A stretch of DNA of 10,084 nucleotides from Stephanodiscus triporus (Eukaryota; Bacillariophyta; Thalassiosirophyceae; Thalassiosirales; Thalassiosiraceae): NCBI GenBank assembly GCA_036939755.1, contig JALLAZ010001133.1, forward strand, positions 1-10,084, given 5' to 3'. A program made the position numbers and the translations under genes. The notes under the pieces were generated by a model. That model had not been told where the DNA came from. It saw nothing but the letters and a program-made list of their open reading frames with translations, and ran no database searches. This document shows positions 1 to 9,465 of the stretch, one piece after another. Each line of letters begins with the position of its first letter. The first letter of the stretch is position 1.

Positions 1-32
1 ACAAACGCACACACGCACAAACGCACAAACGC
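1..32. repeat. 8-bp microsatellite (ACAAACGC)n
   Basis: Four tandem 8-bp units read ACAAACGC, ACACACGC, ACAAACGC, ACAAACGC, followed by a degenerate ACAGACAG. Only the second unit differs, at one base. The array starts at the window edge, so its true length is unknown. It lies about 200 bases upstream of the first ATG of the large gene. I see no function beyond simple-sequence expansion. Confidence 0.85.
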
Positions 33-68
33 ACAGACAGCTTCTAAATTATTTACTTATATCTTTTG

Positions 69-87
69 ACTCTACCCAGTGTAGAGT
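69..87. repeat. Perfect 7-bp inverted repeat
   Basis: ACTCTAC (69-75) and GTAGAGT (81-87) are exact reverse complements around a 5-base loop. The element sits about 150 bases upstream of the predicted start codon. It could be a dyad binding site in the promoter or a short hairpin in the transcript. Its length makes chance occurrence possible. Confidence 0.6.
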
Positions 88-173
88 AAGTATCAAGGTA
101 CGTATGTACGTGCTTTGTCACCCATTAACCAAGCCAGGGGCGCAGCCCCTTCGGTTTGTTAAGTATCTAGGTA
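88..173 (+). repeat. Imperfect 13-bp direct repeat pair
   Basis: AAGTATCAAGGTA (88-100) and AAGTATCTAGGTA (161-173) match at 12 of 13 bases and have the same orientation, 73 bases apart. They bracket the GC-rich hairpin at 125-162; the second copy overlaps its right edge by two bases. The arrangement could be a paired transcription-factor site or the remnant of a short insertion flanked by repeats. Neither is proven by the sequence. Confidence 0.5.
125..162. repeat. Imperfect GC-rich hairpin in the 5' flank
   Basis: The core is AGGGGC (136-141), a GCA loop and GCCCCT (145-150). The arms continue outward with mismatches and end in TTAAC (125-129) against GTTAA (158-162). About 14 base pairs form over 38 bases. 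It is too short and lacks the arm pattern for a tRNA. It may be a structured 5' UTR element or the palindromic remnant of a small transposon. Confidence 0.5.
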
Positions 174-232
174 TCATCAAGTAAATACCATACATCCTAC
201 GATACTCTGTGGGGAGGACAGAAGTGTGAAAA

Positions 233-919
233 ATGTCAAAGAGGACCATAACAAGAGAAAGAAACGCTGCCATCATGCGACGGCTGGTCCCATTCCTCCT
301 CACTGCCATGATAGCAATCTTTCCACCATCGTCATTACAAGTTTTAAATGGGGAACTCTCCTCGGTTTCGGGTCCTTCATCTTCTTTCACCCATCACAGT
401 GTTTGCGCAGCAGGCACAGGCCACGTCGTTGACCCTTGCCTAGGATTCCTTTGCGCCAGTGTAGATGCCGGCGGACGCAGCAGTTTACTCGTTCCAGGAG
501 TGGCACACGCCGCCCAAACTGCGGCGTACCAATCCCATTATTCCATAGTCGCCATCACTGCATCGATTGCGTCGTCCGCCATGACATTATCGCCTGGTGG
601 TTCGGGGTGGAAGAATAGTGCGTTTAAGTCCGTCTCGGCCGAGTTGTTGGGAAGCGGTAGCCGCAGTAGCAGCGATAGTCGTGGGTCTGGAGGGAATATG
701 CCGCGCCAGCTGCCACCTATGCCTGGGCAAGAGGGGCATCAGCAGGTGAGGCAGGCACCTCTTGTCCAGGATGGAAAAGCGACGGCTTCATCTCCTGGTG
801 TCGGAAGAGAAAACTTTGTGGCCGAGACACCGCCGGATACACTGAAGGTGTCGGTATTAGGATCGTCAAGAGGGAAGTCTTCCTCTTGTGCCTTTTCTCT
901 GGTAGAGTTTTCGAATACC
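233..919 (+). CDS. Exon 1: signal peptide and Ser/Gly-rich N-terminal segment
   Basis: The ATG at 233 has an A at -3 and is preceded in frame by TGA (227-229), so it is the first possible start. A second in-frame Met at 275 lies directly before the hydrophobic core and could also serve. Basic residues lead into LVPFLLTAMIAIF (residues 18-30) and then PPSS, a typical secretory signal. The rest has low complexity: Ser/Gly-rich around residues 137-160, Pro/Gln-rich around 160-175, with a mildly hydrophobic stretch at 103-119. I place the exon end at 919 because GTGAGT follows at 920 and the frame then continues exactly into exon 2. A CAG/GTGAGG donor at 746 fits equally in phase and would shorten the protein by 58 residues. 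Read through, the frame ends at TAA 1043-1045, giving a 270-residue protein. Confidence 0.6.
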
Positions 920-3900
920 GTGAGTTGCTTGTTCAAAGGGATCATTCAACTTTACGCATTTCGGCATCGTGATTCCCTGATGTCGCATCCAAAGAAGCTT
1001 TATTTTGCAGCTGTGGTTTTGATGCTGTATAGAGAGAAATTGTAACTTGTCTTATCCTTTTCTTTTTTCTTTTCAACTACATCAACACAGCATTATGTCG
1101 ATTCAATTATCGTATACTCCACATACATTGAACCAACAGCTGTATTCCCCCCGAAATGGGCTTCGGATCATCCAGCATCATTGATCAGCGATACTCCGCT
1201 CTCATCGTCACCATTGTTTCACGGAGAATATTACCAAGATAGACAAATGCAAATCCCCCCACGAACGGCAGTTACGGTACCCGTATCTATAATACCGCAT
1301 TGGAGAGAACCCCTAGATTTGGATTATCATCACCACTACCGTAAACTCGACGCCACACACGGCAGTCCCACTGATAATTCTTCTCCTTTGACTTCTGGCC
1401 AAGATAATAATTTATCAGCGCTATCCTCGATATGCAGGGCAGTAAACTCAACGAACAGCGCCATCCGCGCTGACCTACTCGACATGATTGCATATTCCAA
1501 AACAGAAAGCTCGTCTCGTCAAACGAGCGACGACCGCGCTCAATTACTAGACGATGCCGCCATCCACGAAACACTCGTTGCGAACACATCCTGGGGATTC
1601 GTTCAAATGAAAGTACCGTACGTTTGCTCTCCACAATCGTCCAAGGAATATGAATTTGGTTTGCCCAACAATTTAATGTTTCTAGACGACGGGGGGGGAT
1701 GGTACGCTCGCAGAAATACCACACCTACTGTCGAATTGGCCTACTTGTTTGGTGATTGGGAATTCAACCCTACAAGAGATTCACTGGACCCGTTCATCTA
1801 TAGAGTCTACATGAACAATCCAACAAGCAGAGAGTTGCGCATCTGGGAGGTTTATACGACCAAGCCACGTTTGGTCGATGTGGAGATGCATTTGCATTTT
1901 GATTCGTCGTCGACGTGGACATCATCGTCTCAATTAGTAAATGACGTGGGGTATTATTATCCTTTTCGGGGACGTGTCCACCAACCGAAGAAGAATAACA
2001 TTTATGTGGCAACTCTACGATTATTTCCGCTAAATTTTACTGTGGACATGACGTCAGCCATGCAAGATTTGGGATTTTTGAGGATAAGGACAAACGTCGG
2101 ATCTTTCGCCATCGCATTGGATTTTATACCCAATGGTGGACGAGGGGGAGTGATTCATGGTGCCGCCAGTGAGAACCAAATGGCATTAGGAGGTCTTCAT
2201 CTTGTTCAGGATCACATCATTGATGGATTGCTGTCATCATCAGGGAGTGACTCGAAACCAGTAACGCCTTTCATGTCGATAACAAAATCATATCGCGCTG
2301 AAAACTTTGACACCACGCTTACTCCCGGTGTCTATTTTGACAGGGAAAAGTTTGCACTCTTGCAGAACAGCATTACGGATGATTTGACCAATTTGACTTC
2401 CTTCGTAACAGCCACTCCTGAAAGGATCAACTTTGGCAGCATTACCACAGGGTCGCGAACTAAACGCATTCCGCTTAAACTGATCAATCATCATACACAT
2501 TCACTAAGTATCATGCGGATCTCCGTCGCAATGAGCTTATTTTCTGATGATGGCGATGGAAATGTAACGGATATTTCAAGTGAGGGTCATAGGATGGAAG
2601 TAGGAGTTGACTTTTTGGATGATAGTCCTGTGATGCTTTCGGTCAATGGAGATGATAACGGTGGAAACAATTATGGGGGTGCTAGCAGCACATCAAGGAA
2701 AGAATCCTTAGTCTTTTCCCAGGAGTGGATTCTACCTCCGGACACTGACTCTGACTTCCCCCTTACTGTATGGTGTCGATTCATTCCTTATCCAGGGGAA
2801 GCCATACATGCACGGTTCTACTCAGGGAGTATACTGATTCGAACGTCAGAAGCCAGTAGCATTCCTTATTTTGATTGGGAAAGGCAATTTCTTATTGATT
2901 CGTCTTCAGGAGGAGGACAGTCGTCACCGCTATACGTATTGGAAATTCCATTCGAGGGGTCTGTACTTCCGGGCAATATCGGTAGTCCCACTGAATCGTT
3001 AATATTTCCAACACACTTTTTCGCACTGCCAGTGGACCAGCGTGTGAAAATCATGCAAGAAAACAATGGAAAAATACCCGACTTTTTCGATCGATACCTT
3101 GACATTACAAATAATTTTGCTGTTCCGATATCGATTGTCGGACTGCGTATATTGGGTTCTTCGACTGGTGATGATCATGATTTTTGTAATAGACGATTTA
3201 TGGTTGATAAAGAGGCATCGGGGTCGTACTTAGACGGCCGCCCCCCTCCAACAGCAGCTAGTGGAAAGAAATGGAAGGGTGTTTTTATACGATACCAATT
3301 TCTCAACGATGATGATTTAGGAGGATTCATGGTAAAAAAGTGCACACTCTCTCTACAGACTGATAGAGCAGGTAAACAATCATTGCCATTGATCATATAT
3401 AGTGGTGAACTCGTGGTGCACATCGAACGTCCTGATCAGGAGAGTCAAATGTCGGTAAACTGTTTGATAACCAAGAAAGATGGTTCGAGGATTGTAACGC
3501 GATCAGGGATGCCCTGTATAAATGATTGGATCACGGCTTTTCCTGAAGGTGGCATTTTAAGGGAGGCAATATTGAAGAAGCAGTTGTTAGGTGTAGTAAA
3601 GCAGCAGAACAGCAAGAGCAAGTACAGGAAATCAACTCCCAACTGTACAGCATCCATCGGATCGGACCCGGTTGAGTCATATTTTCGTTCTTTACTTTCC
3701 AGCACTACTCTGGATCACAACCAGTCACTTCATGAATTTCAACCAATAGTCATGTCATTCGGTGCTATAAACACCGGAGAAACCATGACACTTTCGATGT
3801 TTTTAACGAATTTGAATCATGTCCCAATTGATGTATTGGCCACCTCAGCTGCATTGGAATATATGAATGTTAGTATTGGATTGGTGCCGATCTTGTTGCA

Positions 3901-6900
3901 AGAAAAGTTTGAGGCCATGATGAATTTCTCTGAAAAGAGCGATGTGGCCTCATTTTTTCACCATTCACCTATGGCCAAGGAGACATTTTCCCAATTTGTG
4001 TATAAATTTGATGTATTGCCAAGTCCGCACGCACTGAAGACTGAGTTGTCATCGCTATTTCAACGCCAGGTGGTAATTGATACCTTTCAAAATTCATCTG
4101 ACTATCTTAACAATTATATTGAAATTGATGAGAAGGATATGGATTGTACCTGCGGTTTTATGCTTTCCACCGATGGCACGTATGAAAAGACAATTCATAC
4201 CCGAAAGGTTGGCAAGAAGAAATGGACGATACCGGCGGGTGGCGTGGCGCGTTTCAAGGTCACAGTCACAGCTCCTTTACGATCAGAATTGAAGAATGAC
4301 GTGACGCCATTCGTAGGAACAGGTCTGGTTTTGCAAACAAATCACGGTCAGGCTTTGCCAATTATAGTAACATATAGCGCTATTGCTGGACGGATGCAAT
4401 TGAAGCCGCTGCATGATTTGAATTTCACCGACGCAGAGAAGGAAAACTATGAAGGAGGGGTGAGGGAATCAGTGAGGCAGCGAGGTAACACTACCCAGCT
4501 CACGGTCCAAGTTCCTATGACTTTCGCCGATCCTACTCTCAGCCCTGCTGTCGATTCACTCATGCAACGTCGTGGTGTCTCGCTTTTCATCGAAAGCACC
4601 TTCTTGCAAGATATATACCTCAGCGAGATTCGAAGTTGCAATAAATGGTTTAAAGTTTTACTGCCCTCCAATAATTTGGCAACACAAGGAATTTTCGGCA
4701 AACCAGGTCCTATGGATTTCCTCCAGATAAGGGGGGTGGGAACAAACAAATTATCATTGGAAAAAACAATATTACCTCTCGGCAAGGTCCTGTCGGCGTT
4801 ATCATGCTCTCACCCATCTAGTGACACAAGCTTTTTTGCCTGTGCATTAGCATGGCTTGAGAATAGGGATCAGATACAGCCCCCTGGCTGTGGTTTAACC
4901 GAGGAGGATGTTGCCACCCGATGGATGTCAATCCCCGCAAAAGCCAGCAAAAGAAGGATTAGCGAAGAGAGCAGGATAAGTTCGGCAAAGATGAATGCTA
5001 TTGCCTCCCTTCGTGATGTGGTAGCAATATTATCCGCTCGTTATGCCGATGAAACTCCTGGAAAGACTGATGTTGAAAGCAAGGGGGGTTACCTTCACTT
5101 ATCACGTATTCACATGTTTGAGCACGCACGAAAAATGTGGAAGGAGGTCGTATTATTGGGGTTGAATGAAATTACTGGCTACATAAATGCCAAGACTGTT
5201 TATACGATGGATCGCGATCTACTTCGCCGCTTCAGCAAAAAGTCTCACAACATCAGTTCTGACAAGTTGGCTTCAAATGCATTCACCCATCGCCATCCAC
5301 CACTCGCGATACCTGTCTCCTCCGTATTATTGCAAAGCAAGCTCGAAATTCCCCGATTGTTTTGGGGTATTGAGGATGATGAGGATTCAATTGGTATTGT
5401 CGACTTTGACACCATCCATGTAGCTGACACTGCCTCTCGGAATATACCAATCGTGAACCCCACCGCTATGACCATCCGTGTTCGACTGGCCGCGTTAGAT
5501 AATATCGATGGGAGCTTCGGAAAAGAAGACTTTTTGCAGAAGAATGTCTACGTGCAAACCCCGGATGATCACCATTCCTGGTGGGCGGGGGGAAGCTATT
5601 GGATGTCCGATGACCAAGGGCATCTCATATCGGCAAGTCACAATGTAACGATCAAATCTGGAGCAGGAGCTTTTGTCAGTCTTTTGAACCCTGCCTTGCA
5701 TGCTATGACAGCGTTTGTCTTGGGATGTGGTAGGAGATGCGGCCTAAGAAATGAGCAAGATTCAAATGGCGAGGAGAAGAACTACAGCCCCATCGGGTCA
5801 GGCAGCGGTGATGGTACTACGCTCCTAGGCCGCTCATATACAGATATGCCACATGAAAACAAAACGCAGAAGAAAGCTCTAGGTTTTAGTCAACCTCCGC
5901 CATTTTCTTTAGTGCGTTTCTCTCAAGACATAGTATTAGAGCCATATGGCGTGGCTGAATTAGGACCCGTGCATTTTCGTCCTCCAAGCCGAGGTGATTT
6001 TGAAGGCACTATTTACATAGAGAATAGCCTCACAGGATTCGAGGAATTGAAAATCCGTGGCCGCGGCAGATGGGAAAACTTAGTCTTTCTAGATCAACTT
6101 CCAGGCTACGTAGGTGATGTTGAGTGTCGATTCGGCAAGTCTACGTTGGTTTTTCCTGGAACTTATTTGCTGAGTGATGAAAATGGAATGGGCCCTGTTG
6201 TTAAATCTGTTAGATTGTCCAACCATGGCGAAATCCCCGTGGACATAAGCCAAGTGTACATGACTTCGAGTGAAGTCATGCATTTCACTCATAAAAGGCG
6301 TCATCCTTCGTTATCTTTTCGGACTGAAAGTTCCACAGAATCCCGTACACGACATTGCTCTGCGCGCGGATTTGTCTTACCAGGCTGTGTTGGCTCATAT
6401 TCCAGTTTTCGGATGATAAAGTCCATTTTATATTGGTTCGGTGAGAGGATGAATTTATTCCTACAGAAAACTTACTTGTCAGAGCAGCAAACAAGGAATA
6501 ATCACTTTGAAGGATCTGAATCCTTCTACAAGAATGGATTCACGCTCCAACCAAATCAGTCGCAGGCTATTTTTGTTTTGCATTACCCCGACTGTACCTT
6601 CCAAACCTCGTATGCATCCGTAATTTTCGAAATTGCGGACAGGCGGCAACATTTAGGAAGAAATCGCCTAGGTTCGTGGCAGCAAACATTTCGAAGGCGA
6701 AAGGTTGAGCTTCTCGTTGGATATGACATGAGTGATTCGGAATTCAGACACTGCGTTCCGTTCACGCCACAAGAGAGCAATATTCGCATTTGGGAAAGAA
6801 AAATTATCTTCAAACTACCGTCTGTCTTCCAGGATATCCTCTCTTTTGGTCTTACTAGGTTGACGGATGCGAACGGGCATCCATATATGTACTGTCACCC

Positions 6901-9160
6901 AATCGAAATCACTCTACTTGCAGCGATGATTATACTTCTTCTCATTGCATTGTCACTTGACCTTATATTCACCGTAGACATTTCGGCAATCCGGAAGTCT
7001 TGCCCCAGCTGGAAACCCACATGCAGATGCCTCGCACGAGCAGACCCCACCTCGTCAGATCTTGTTTCTATTGGAAAGGAACAGACCAAGCATGTTCTTC
7101 TTAGTAGATTCAAGAAAGAGGGTGTCCTTCCATCGCACTGTGTGCTCTCAGACGGTAGCTTCAGCCGCGAAAAGGCAGGATTGAATGGCAGTGGTACTCA
7201 TAGCGAGGCAATCTTTGATCGTCTTAATGTTTTCAACGAATCTAAAACGACTGGAGACAAAAGCTACGAGCTGCTAGGCTTGCTCCCATGTGGGCTTGGT
7301 TGGAGCACAGCTATGAGGCGCGGTGTTGGATTACCGTCACTTCCAAAGAATGATGTGTCTGGCAACTCTGCTGAATTCTTATTTCTCACTAGAACGCGTG
7401 ATCGTTATTTGATGAAGCAGCAGGAGCTGAAAGCTTCAAAGAAGATCGCCAGCTTAGCCCCAATTGCACGTTTGATTCCTTTCACCTCCACGTCAACTAC
7501 CCCTCATGATGCACCTCCCGATAATGGCCATTCATCTTTTAAAACTACCGTCAAAACGGGCATTGTTCCTCCTCAGCATGACAGGAAAGTGGGACCTCAG
7601 GTCGAGGACATGAGGTCCAGCGCCGACAACGGAAATGATAATTTCGTGAACAAAATGCCCCAACAGTCGAGGCCATCACCTGTCATGAGCGGAGTGAGTA
7701 ACGTTGCCTCAAAACGAGCAGTGAAAGCTTTCCAAGCAGTCCCGATCGGCAAATTTGATGACGGTCAAGGCAAACAAAATCAGCGCAATGATTTAAAGAA
7801 TGCGAAGAATGAACATGTTAATAGGTGAGTTCCATCGTTATTTTTGAAGGAATAACGTTCCTTTCAATTTATATTTTCCTAATTCTCTTCTGTGTGAAGG
7901 AGTGAAACTAGGAAGGATAACTCGAAGCTGGCTAAATCAAATGCCATTCAAAAGGGACGTCCTGAGAAGCCCGAGGTGGAAAGTACACCTTTGATATCCA
8001 GCTCAAAAATTAAACAAGACGAGAAGAGTCTTAAGGAGCATGTAACTATGGCCCCACCCTCTACGCCGTCTAAAAGTGAGTTGCTGGTCACCCAAACAAA
8101 GTCACGGCAAACAAAAAAGACAACAAATGGAGCAAGTTTTGGTGTAAACCCTAAAGGAAAACAAAGCAAGCAAAAACCTACCCCAAAGGATATCGCGACC
8201 ACGAATACCTTCAAATCACCTTTGCCAATTGACATGTCTACTGCTAATCAAACTCCCTCAGATGCTGAATTTCCTCCTCTTTCACATGCTCCACTATCTC
8301 AGTCGCTGAATCGGCCAATACAAGCACACCTTATATCAAATGTCCGGCCGCCGCCTGGACTTCTGGCGCCGCCTGGATTCTTTGGCCAACCGGATCTCGA
8401 AGGCCTCTCAGCCCATTCTTCCCCTTCTTCCTCGCCGAATCGGTTGTCATCTCATCAATCGCCAAAAATTCAGTTTATGCCGGACTACACCCCTGAGATG
8501 GAAATCAAGCATTGCCCACCGCCAAACTATGATCTGCTCTGTTTGATTGGGAGCGGTGGCCCATCAATTGAGAGCTCCTTATTCCAACCTCCCCCCAATT
8601 GCAACTCTGCTGGCATTGACATTGCGCTTTCAATTCCCTCATTTCGCTCACAATCTTTTACACCTACCGTTATTGAGCCATCTTCCACAACAGAAAGCAA
8701 GAGTGATGAAGCTCCAGATGTTCAAGCTCTCTTGGGTGCAGGCAGTGATTTTAACGTCTTTAATTTCTTAGATCGAATCTTGGGTGACTCGACTCAGCAG
8801 ACACCTACCAGGAATGAGGTCGTGCAGAAACCAGTTGAGGTCGCAGAGGCCATTCCATTCCAAGCGAATACCATAGGAGTTCCACTTGATCCCTGGAATC
8901 ATTCTGACGACTCTAGTAACAGCAACCCTCTGTCGGCTCTGCAGGGCCCTGTAAATTATCAGGAACCTCCCATGATTTCTGGAATCCCATTGAACAGCAA
9001 TGCCCCATCTCTCCTCGCCGAATCACCTCTCCTAAACTTTGCCAACGTAATATACGCCGAACCAGCATATGCTAGTATTGTCACTGACGATGGCGGAGGA
9101 GATAATGATTTTCTTGAACCCGACTCCTTTTATAACCAACTCTTGGGCGAGGACTTTTAG
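233..9160 (+). CDS. TMEM131-like type I membrane protein, whole gene: join(233..919,1091..7824,7900..9160)
   Basis: This spliced model gives 8682 coding bases, 2893 residues plus a TAG stop at 9158-9160. The order of parts is signal peptide, very large lumenal region with repeated Ig-like beta domains, one transmembrane helix near residues 2170-2192, and a disordered cytoplasmic tail. This matches the TMEM131 family: in animals TMEM131 resides in the ER membrane, binds procollagen through lumenal PapD-like domains and recruits TRAPPC8 of TRAPP III through its tail to help ER-to-Golgi export. The family call rests on architecture and on motif resemblance seen by eye (FG-x-N/T type strand motifs and the block around residues 1846-1890 just before the last lumenal domain). 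Human TMEM131 has roughly 1900 residues, so this homologue is about half as long again. All three exons share a consistent frame. The cargo in this organism cannot be inferred. Alternatives are a different large ASH/PapD-repeat membrane protein, or separate genes if the splices are wrong. Confidence 0.72.
920..1090 (+). other. Predicted intron 1 (phase 0)
   Basis: The donor GTGAGT is at 920-925. A long pyrimidine tract (about 1046-1074) precedes the acceptor ACAG ending at 1090, with CAACTAC (1074-1080) as a possible branch site. The intron is 171 bases long and carries the in-frame TAA at 1043. Both flanking exons are in the same frame and the junction falls between codons. The alternative donor at 746 would give a 345-base intron, also phase 0. 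The acceptor looks firmer than the donor choice. No other nearby AG keeps the frame with either donor. Confidence 0.6.
1091..7824 (+). CDS. Exon 2: lumenal Ig-like domains and transmembrane helix of the TMEM131-like protein
   Basis: The frame is open from the end of the intron 1 stop to 7825 with no break. By eye the domains are: a TMEM131 N-like Ig fold at about residues 443-578; an FG-containing ASH/PapD-like domain at 670-858 (starts near PERINFG); another at 866-1007; another at 1113-1326 (starts near MSFGAINTG); a weaker one at 1367-1460; a domain at 1663-1890 with VDFDTIHVAD at its start and a family-like IENSLTGF segment near its end; and a last beta domain at 1936-2110. About twenty N-x-S/T sequons lie before the membrane, fitting a lumenal location. 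A 23-residue hydrophobic helix spans 2170-2192 (bases 6911-6979). After it comes a Cys cluster (CPSWKPTCRC) and a Ser/Lys-rich tail. Domain borders are approximate. Confidence 0.8.
6259..6280. repeat. Perfect 9-bp inverted repeat inside the coding region
   Basis: CATGACTTC (6259-6267) and GAAGTCATG (6272-6280) are exact reverse complements around GAGT. It encodes part of the last lumenal domain (YMTSSEVMHF region). It can fold as a compact hairpin in the mRNA. I have no evidence of function, and codon-driven coincidence is possible. Confidence 0.7.
7825..7899 (+). other. Predicted intron 2 (phase 2)
   Basis: The donor is ATAG/GTGAGT at 7825-7830, a full match to the intron side of the consensus. 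The branch candidate CTAAT is at 7879-7883, 17 bases before the AG at 7898-7899, with a pyrimidine-rich stretch between. The intron is 75 bases. Splicing joins AG from exon 2 to G from exon 3 to restore an Arg codon, and the frame then stays open to 9160. Without splicing the frame stops at once at TGA 7826-7828, made from donor bases, which removes the last 419 residues or so. Confidence 0.85.
7900..9160 (+). CDS. Exon 3: disordered cytoplasmic tail of the TMEM131-like protein
   Basis: About 420 codons continue the tail after the membrane helix. A GTG-started open frame from 7976 exists, but no ATG fits a separate gene start and the frame is open back to the acceptor at 7899. The first part is Lys/Ser/Pro-rich and basic. 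Then come short linear motifs: EFPPL (8267-8281), PPPGL followed by APPGF (8348-8380), a hydrophobic FNVFNFLDRIL segment around 8753-8785, DPW (8888-8896), and an acidic-aromatic C-terminus ending EDF. PPG followed by a hydrophobic residue is the known ligand of SMY2-type GYF domains, and DPW resembles clathrin-adaptor appendage ligands; binding here is inference. In animal TMEM131 the tail binds TRAPPC8. No folded domain is recognised. Confidence 0.75.
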
Positions 9161-9234
9161 TTCAGGAGATTTTGATATTTATCTCCATTTCCTAAACGGA
9201 AGTTAGATGAGCATTGCTAATATTTCCCCATTTT

Positions 9235-9240
9235 AATAAA
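9235..9240 (+). terminator. Poly(A) signal AATAAA of the TMEM131-like gene
   Basis: A canonical AATAAA lies 75 bases after the TAG stop at 9158-9160, the distance expected for a short 3' UTR in a compact genome. It is followed within ten bases by a GC-rich hairpin. The cleavage site cannot be read from the sequence. Confidence 0.6.
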
Positions 9241-9249
9241 AATACCCCA

Positions 9250-9272
9250 CCCTCCCCCGATGTCGGGGAGGG
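9250..9272. repeat. 8-bp C/G-rich hairpin downstream of the poly(A) signal
   Basis: CCCTCCCC (9250-9257) pairs perfectly with GGGGAGGG (9265-9272) around the loop CGATGTC. It stands out in an otherwise A/T-rich spacer. It could stabilise the 3' end or pause polymerase between two converging genes. It has no U-run, so a bacterial-type terminator is not implied. Confidence 0.65.
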
Positions 9273-9465
9273 ATCTGAAACATTTTCAAAAAAGCAACCA
9301 CTTAAAATCGATTGCTGTTTTTGTGATGTGAAGCTGTAAAAACTGAACCCTAGAATCCACCTGATGATTGATTGAATTGCCAATAGGATATTTTTTTCCG
9401 TGCCATGAAATAGCTCTAGACAGTGAAGAAAAAATAAAGAAGAAAAGATTTTCACATGAGCTACA

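Larger units (their letters stand above)
33..232 (+). promoter_or_regulatory. 5' flank / probable promoter and 5' UTR of the TMEM131-like gene
   Basis: No gene is visible here. The stretch ends at an A-rich start context, with an in-frame TGA at 227-229 directly before the ATG at 233. I find no convincing TATA box; a TAAATA at 182-187 is too close to the ATG to be more than a weak candidate. The region contains a 7-bp hairpin (69-87), a longer imperfect hairpin (125-162) and two near-identical 13-bp direct repeats (88-100 and 161-173), all listed separately. The role is inferred from position only. Confidence 0.4.
9161..9465. other. 3' UTR and intergenic spacer between converging genes
   Basis: This holds the 3' UTR and poly(A) signal of the large gene, then the hairpin at 9250-9272. 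Further on is a loose inverted repeat (AAAAAAGCAA at 9288-9297 against TTGCTGTTTTT at 9312-9322) and a purine-rich A/G tract at 9423-9449. Open frames on the minus strand here are short, overlap each other and have no recognisable content. Confidence 0.6.

Noticed and set aside
125..162. tRNA or structured RNA gene
   Set aside because: Only a single imperfect hairpin of 38 bases; no cloverleaf, anticodon arm or T-loop motif.
233..1045. Stand-alone 270-residue secreted protein gene
   Set aside because: The signal peptide is needed by the downstream lumenal protein, which has no in-frame ATG near its start, and a phase-0 intron removes the TAA. It is kept only as a possible intron-retention product.
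1691..1698. Run of eight G as a possible frameshift or sequencing error
   Set aside because: The reading frame is open and coherent on both sides (a Gly-Gly-Gly-Trp segment), so no frame change is needed.
1287..1724. 145-residue open frame on the minus strand
   Set aside because: It lies wholly opposite the first lumenal domain of the large gene, has no recognisable content and is a shadow of the coding strand.
4447..4785. 112-residue open frame on the minus strand
   Set aside because: Antisense to exon 2 where the sense protein shows coherent beta-domain sequence; no start context or family features.
7976..9160. Separate downstream gene starting at GTG 7976
   Set aside because: GTG is not a credible eukaryotic start here, the frame is open back to a good acceptor at 7899, and splicing joins it in frame to exon 2.
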